From positions 1 to 9,213 of the forward strand of contig CALKXC010000027.1 of the NCBI GenBank assembly GCA_938004025.1: 9,213 bases of DNA. The letters run 5' to 3'. Positions 6,797 to 9,213 of this stretch are shown here, piece after piece; the first letter of the stretch is position 1; each line of letters starts with the position of its first letter. The notes below the pieces were generated by a model. The model did no database searches and was not told the DNA's origin. It saw only the letters and a program-made list of their open reading frames with translations. The DNA comes from an uncultured Leucothrix sp. (GTDB lineage Bacteria; Pseudomonadota; Gammaproteobacteria; Thiotrichales; Thiotrichaceae). A program made the translations under genes and the position numbers.

Positions 6797-8121
6797 CCTG
6801 TGGATAGGCCAAGACGTAGACTGAGTGTTTCTAATCGCTGCTTTTGACGCAACAGGTCGGTCAGTTTACTCGGTGTAAAGTGGAGAAAAAGAAAGCCAGT
6901 AACCGCGAGTACAAAAGCTATGCTAAGAACAACAGATTGAACTAAAAGATTCACTGGAAGATGATAGCCAAATTGTTGAGCTAAGCTACTAATAGCGTAA
7001 CTAAGCCCCAGAGAAATCAGCACGATGATTGCGGTATAAACCATCCATTGACCCGTAGAGTGAGCTTTACTTGCCCTTTCCTGATGCTGTTCTATCTTTT
7101 TAATATATTGTTGCTTGCGTTGGTTTAGTGAGCGAACAATGATAGTACGGCTGCTTTTTTGAATTAATTCACTGCTGATTGTCTCATTGAAAATCATTAG
7201 GTTTGGTAGCCTTGAGAGCAGCTCACCCTGTTTGTCTATAATAACTTTTCGGCTGTTCTTTTGTCCTAACTCAGCATCTAGATTTAATAAATGCAGAGGG
7301 TCATTTTTCCAGTGCTGAACAATTTGTAGTTTAATGTTAGCGATGTGTTTTTCTTTTTCTTGTGAGAAAAACCGATTAAGCGATGGATTATTGAGTGCTA
7401 GCAGGTCTTGTAAAGCCACTATTGAATAATGAGGATTTCTTTTAATTAAATTTGCAAGATAGGGTAATGCTTGAGTAGTTTTGTTACTAATAGAGAGTAG
7501 CCGAACTCTTTCAAACTGGAGTTCGGCGTTGTAAGTTTGTGATTGGGTGCAGGCCGCCTCAATCGCGAGAAGGGCTTGGGCTAACTTGCCATTTTTAATT
7601 TGGCTGTTAGCAAGATGCCTATAAGCAAAACAGGCAAAATCGGGATTGATGTTCTGACTTTGTAGGGCGGCAATATTAAAGTGCCTTTCGGCTAGTACAG
7701 GCTCATTTGTTATTGAGTAAAGCCACGCCAAATGGAAGTGACAGAGGTGGTCGTTAGGGGTTTTGCTGATGGTACTTTTCAAACTATCAATATCTAAAGG
7801 TAAACGCCTTAGAGCCACCGTTGGTAATTGCTTCTGTAGCCGCTTGAGGTCGAGAGATAATTTTAAAACAAGGTCTTCAAAAATCGCTTTGTGCTCGTTT
7901 TTCCATTCTTTTGCCTTCTGTCTTAAGTCAATACTTGATCCGATCAGGTTATTAGTTAAACCTCGGTACAGCGCCTGTTTAGTTATGCTATTTTGAACGT
8001 TATAATAAAGACAAAAGTATTCTATATTGATTCGGTGAAAGTGGGGTGCCTGTCGTCCTGTTGATAGCAGAATTTTATTTGGGATAGCAGAGATAGCGGT
8101 TTGTTTATTTTTGTCGAACAT
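6793..8121 (-). CDS. Unrecognised TPR-like protein with two C-terminal membrane segments
   Basis: A 442-residue protein I cannot name. The N-terminal part (about 25-60) has an aromatic-rich patch, RINIEYFCLYYNVQ, then ITKQALYRGL. Residues 65-100 are charged and probably helical or coiled coil. From about 124 to 230 the sequence shows three tandem helical hairpins with tetratricopeptide spacing (AWLYSITNEPVLAERHFNIA, YRHLANSQIKNGKLAQALLA and a third at 201-230), suggesting protein-protein contacts. Residues 325-350 are basic and charged. Two strong membrane helices at about 360-380 and 390-414 form a hairpin, leaving a basic tail. There is no signal peptide, so most of the protein should be cytoplasmic and anchored by its C-terminus. 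The ATG at 8121 has no clear Shine-Dalgarno sequence, only AT-rich DNA, and no better alternative start was seen. It overlaps cysZ tail to tail. Confidence 0.8.
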   Translation of the reverse strand: MFDKNKQTAISAIPNKILLSTGRQAPHFHRINIEYFCLYYNVQNSITKQALYRGLTNNLIGSSIDLRQKAKEWKNEHKAIFEDLVLKLSLDLKRLQKQLPTVALRRLPLDIDSLKSTISKTPNDHLCHFHLAWLYSITNEPVLAERHFNIAALQSQNINPDFACFAYRHLANSQIKNGKLAQALLAIEAACTQSQTYNAELQFERVRLLSISNKTTQALPYLANLIKRNPHYSIVALQDLLALNNPSLNRFFSQEKEKHIANIKLQIVQHWKNDPLHLLNLDAELGQKNSRKVIIDKQGELLSRLPNLMIFNETISSELIQKSSRTIIVRSLNQRKQQYIKKIEQHQERASKAHSTGQWMVYTAIIVLISLGLSYAISSLAQQFGYHLPVNLLVQSVVLSIAFVLAVTGFLFLHFTPSKLTDLLRQKQRLETLSLRLGLSTG

Positions 8122-8143
8122 ATTTGATATTTCAAAATAGCGA

Positions 8144-8155
8144 TTAGTTAACTAA
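8144..8155. repeat. 12-base palindrome TTAGTTAACTAA
   Basis: A perfect palindrome 22 bases upstream of the ATG at 8121, in the divergent gap shared with the uracil-DNA glycosylase gene. A second, shorter one, CGTTAACG, lies at 8193-8200. They could be operator sites, but AT-rich DNA makes such matches common. Confidence 0.35.
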
Positions 8156-8322
8156 ATTAACTTAATCAATGATTTATCACTTCCTTAAATATCGTTAACG
8201 CTGAAGGTTTCGCGACGAATGGGTAATGTTAAGTGATGATTGAAGCCCTAAAACGGTTGCAAAATAATGAATGTAATGAATAAATTAGAGCTGCTCTCTT
8301 TCATCCATATTTCAATATTGCC

Positions 8323-8937
8323 GTGAAAAAACAAACAAAAATCCAGTCGCTTTTGCAGCATCAAAAAAAGCTGAAGAGCTGTCAAACCTGCCCAAATATG
8401 ATCGGCCCTGTCATAACTTGTGAGCCAGTAATCTCACCGGTTATATTGATTGGTCAAGCACCGGGAGATAGAGAGGGCGTTATTGGCAAACCTTTTGGTT
8501 GGACAGCCGGGAAGACGCTGTTTAAGTGGTTTGATAGTCAAGGGGTTAGCGAGGACAAATTCAGACGTTCGGTTTACATCGCATCAGTCTGTCGCTGTTT
8601 TCCAGGTAAAAAGCCAAAAGGTGGGGATAGAGTGCCAGATCGTGATGAAATCAAGGCTTGTCGAGCATGGATGGATGCAGAGTTTGAATTGCTAAAGCCT
8701 AAATTAATAATACTAGTTGGAAAGCTAGCAATTTCACAGTTTTTGCCAGTCAAGAAATTAACAGATGTGATTGGTCAAGAGTTTGAGCAAGAAATTGCGG
8801 GTCAACTTTGTACTTTGATTCCCCTGCCACATCCTTCTGGTGCATCGACTTGGCATCAGTCTGAGCCTGGATCATTGTTATTGAAACAAGCCTTACAAAG
8901 ACTGGGTTTAAATGAGGAATGGCAGTCTATCAAGTAA
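8323..8937 (+). CDS. Uracil-DNA glycosylase family protein (family 4/5-like, Fe-S type)
   Basis: 204 residues. Motif 1 reads IGQAPGDREG (43-52) followed by GKPFGWTAGK (55-64), the counterpart of the GEGPG...G-x-P-F-x-G-x-A-G signature of family 4 enzymes. The C-terminal motif is LPHPSGAS with His170. Cysteines at 20, 23, 90 (or 92) and 113 match the four-cysteine iron-sulfur spacing of thermophile-type UDGs. The family removes uracil from DNA to start base-excision repair; activity here is inferred. The GTG at 8323 is the most upstream start available, since a stop lies a few codons before. It keeps Cys20 and Cys23, which a start at Met26 would lose. No ribosome site precedes the GTG, so the start is less certain than the frame. 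The gene diverges from the TPR-like protein and precedes hflK by 124 bases. Confidence 0.85.
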   Translation: MKKQTKIQSLLQHQKKLKSCQTCPNMIGPVITCEPVISPVILIGQAPGDREGVIGKPFGWTAGKTLFKWFDSQGVSEDKFRRSVYIASVCRCFPGKKPKGGDRVPDRDEIKACRAWMDAEFELLKPKLIILVGKLAISQFLPVKKLTDVIGQEFEQEIAGQLCTLIPLPHPSGASTWHQSEPGSLLLKQALQRLGLNEEWQSIK

Positions 8938-8950
8938 TTTGCTTAATACG

Positions 8951-8979
8951 TTGCCTGTTAATATTTGGCAGCTTACAAT
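8951..8979 (+). promoter_or_regulatory. Predicted sigma-70 promoter of hflK
   Basis: TTGCCT (8951-8956), a 17-base spacer and TACAAT (8974-8979, five of six consensus bases) lie just after the UDG stop. Transcription would start near 8986, giving a leader of about 75 bases before the hflK ATG. It indicates that hflK is separately transcribed; prediction only. Confidence 0.5.
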
Positions 8980-9050
8980 TACCACCTTTGATTTTTTGAA
9001 TTTTGCCCATATAGTTGAAATTCAGGCGCAGGCCAGTTCAACCAACAGAC

Positions 9051-9054
9051 GGAG
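9051..9054 (+). promoter_or_regulatory. Ribosome binding site of hflK
   Basis: GGAG, 7 bases before the ATG at 9062, fixes the start of the truncated gene. Confidence 0.75.
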
Positions 9055-9061
9055 TTAATAC

Positions 9062-9213
9062 ATGCCTTGGAACGAACCAGGTGGAAACAAAGATAAAGAC
9101 CCGTGGAGCAATAAGCCTTCACGAGGAAATTCGTCCGACGGAATCGAAGACGCCATTCAAAAAATGAATGATAAGTTGGGTCAATTGTTCGGGGGTGGAT
9201 CTTCAAGCAATAA
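9062..9213 (+). CDS. hflK: HflK, N-terminal part (3' end outside window)
   Basis: The frame starting MPWNEPGG, then DPWSNKP and a glycine/serine-rich run, is characteristic of the cytoplasmic N-terminus of HflK, and no stop occurs before the window ends (50 complete codons plus two bases). HflK is a stomatin/prohibitin-family membrane protein that with HflC forms a large complex around the FtsH protease and tunes its activity. The membrane helix and SPFH domain lie beyond the edge. The usual neighbours hfq and hflX are not upstream; a uracil-DNA glycosylase gene is. The opposite-strand frame across 8979-9206 is a shadow without coding features. Confidence 0.88.
   Translation, partial: MPWNEPGGNKDKDPWSNKPSRGNSSDGIEDAIQKMNDKLGQLFGGGSSSN

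Noticed and set aside
7763..7996. 77-codon plus-strand open frame inside the TPR-like gene
   Set aside because: It is antisense to a long coherent frame, has no ribosome site and has no recognisable product.
8176..8237. Inverted repeat ATCACTT...AAGTGAT in the TPR-UDG gap
   Set aside because: Seven-base arms 48 bases apart in AT-rich DNA are expected by chance.
8979..9206. 75-codon minus-strand open frame opposite hflK
   Set aside because: It is antisense to the hflK start and its leader, and its translation resembles no protein. The plus-strand HflK N-terminus explains the region.

Overview
The window reads as a chromosomal housekeeping segment of a gammaproteobacterium with moderately low GC (about 40% by eye). 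The gene set (AmpG-type permease, RssA-type patatin, ClsA-type cardiolipin synthase, Zwf, AqpZ, CysZ, an iron-sulfur-type uracil-DNA glycosylase and HflK) and the close resemblance of RssA, AqpZ and CysZ to their enterobacterial relatives fit a marine or aquatic lineage such as Oceanospirillales or Alteromonadales. The exact genus cannot be fixed from the sequence. I see no phage, transposon, CRISPR, tRNA or rRNA.

Layout. 1-480 (+) is the 3' part of an AmpG-like MFS permease, closed by a bidirectional terminator at 500-535. The 356-base gap that follows is not empty: on the minus strand at 534-700 it holds the start and end of a small DUF6122-type membrane protein whose middle has been deleted. 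837-1802 (+) is an RssA-like patatin. It is convergent, with a 6-base gap, with a cardiolipin synthase (1809-3227, -). A 139-base divergent gap separates cls from zwf (3367-4830, +). zwf and aqpZ (4920-5663, -) converge on a strong shared terminator at 4857-4887.

The 404-base gap 5664-6067 contains the aqpZ promoter, two near-perfect inverted repeats and a strong intrinsic terminator on the plus strand (5974-6006) that belongs to no visible gene. This is the best hint of an undescribed element here, a candidate small RNA. cysZ (6068-6796, +) overlaps tail to tail by 4 bases with an unrecognised TPR-like, two-membrane-segment protein (6793-8121, -). A uracil-DNA glycosylase family gene (8323-8937, +) has a GTG start and no clear ribosome site. 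hflK starts at 9062 behind a recognisable promoter and runs off the window.

Functional reading. Most units are single genes with their own signals, so no multi-gene pathway operon is present. The themes are the cell envelope (muropeptide uptake, lipid hydrolysis, cardiolipin synthesis, water channel, membrane protease regulator), central carbon and redox metabolism (Zwf), sulfate uptake (CysZ) and DNA repair (UDG). No convincing novel multi-gene system is visible. The items most worth following are the orphan terminator, the unrecognised TPR/membrane protein, the decayed DUF6122 gene and the enlarged loop D of the aquaporin.
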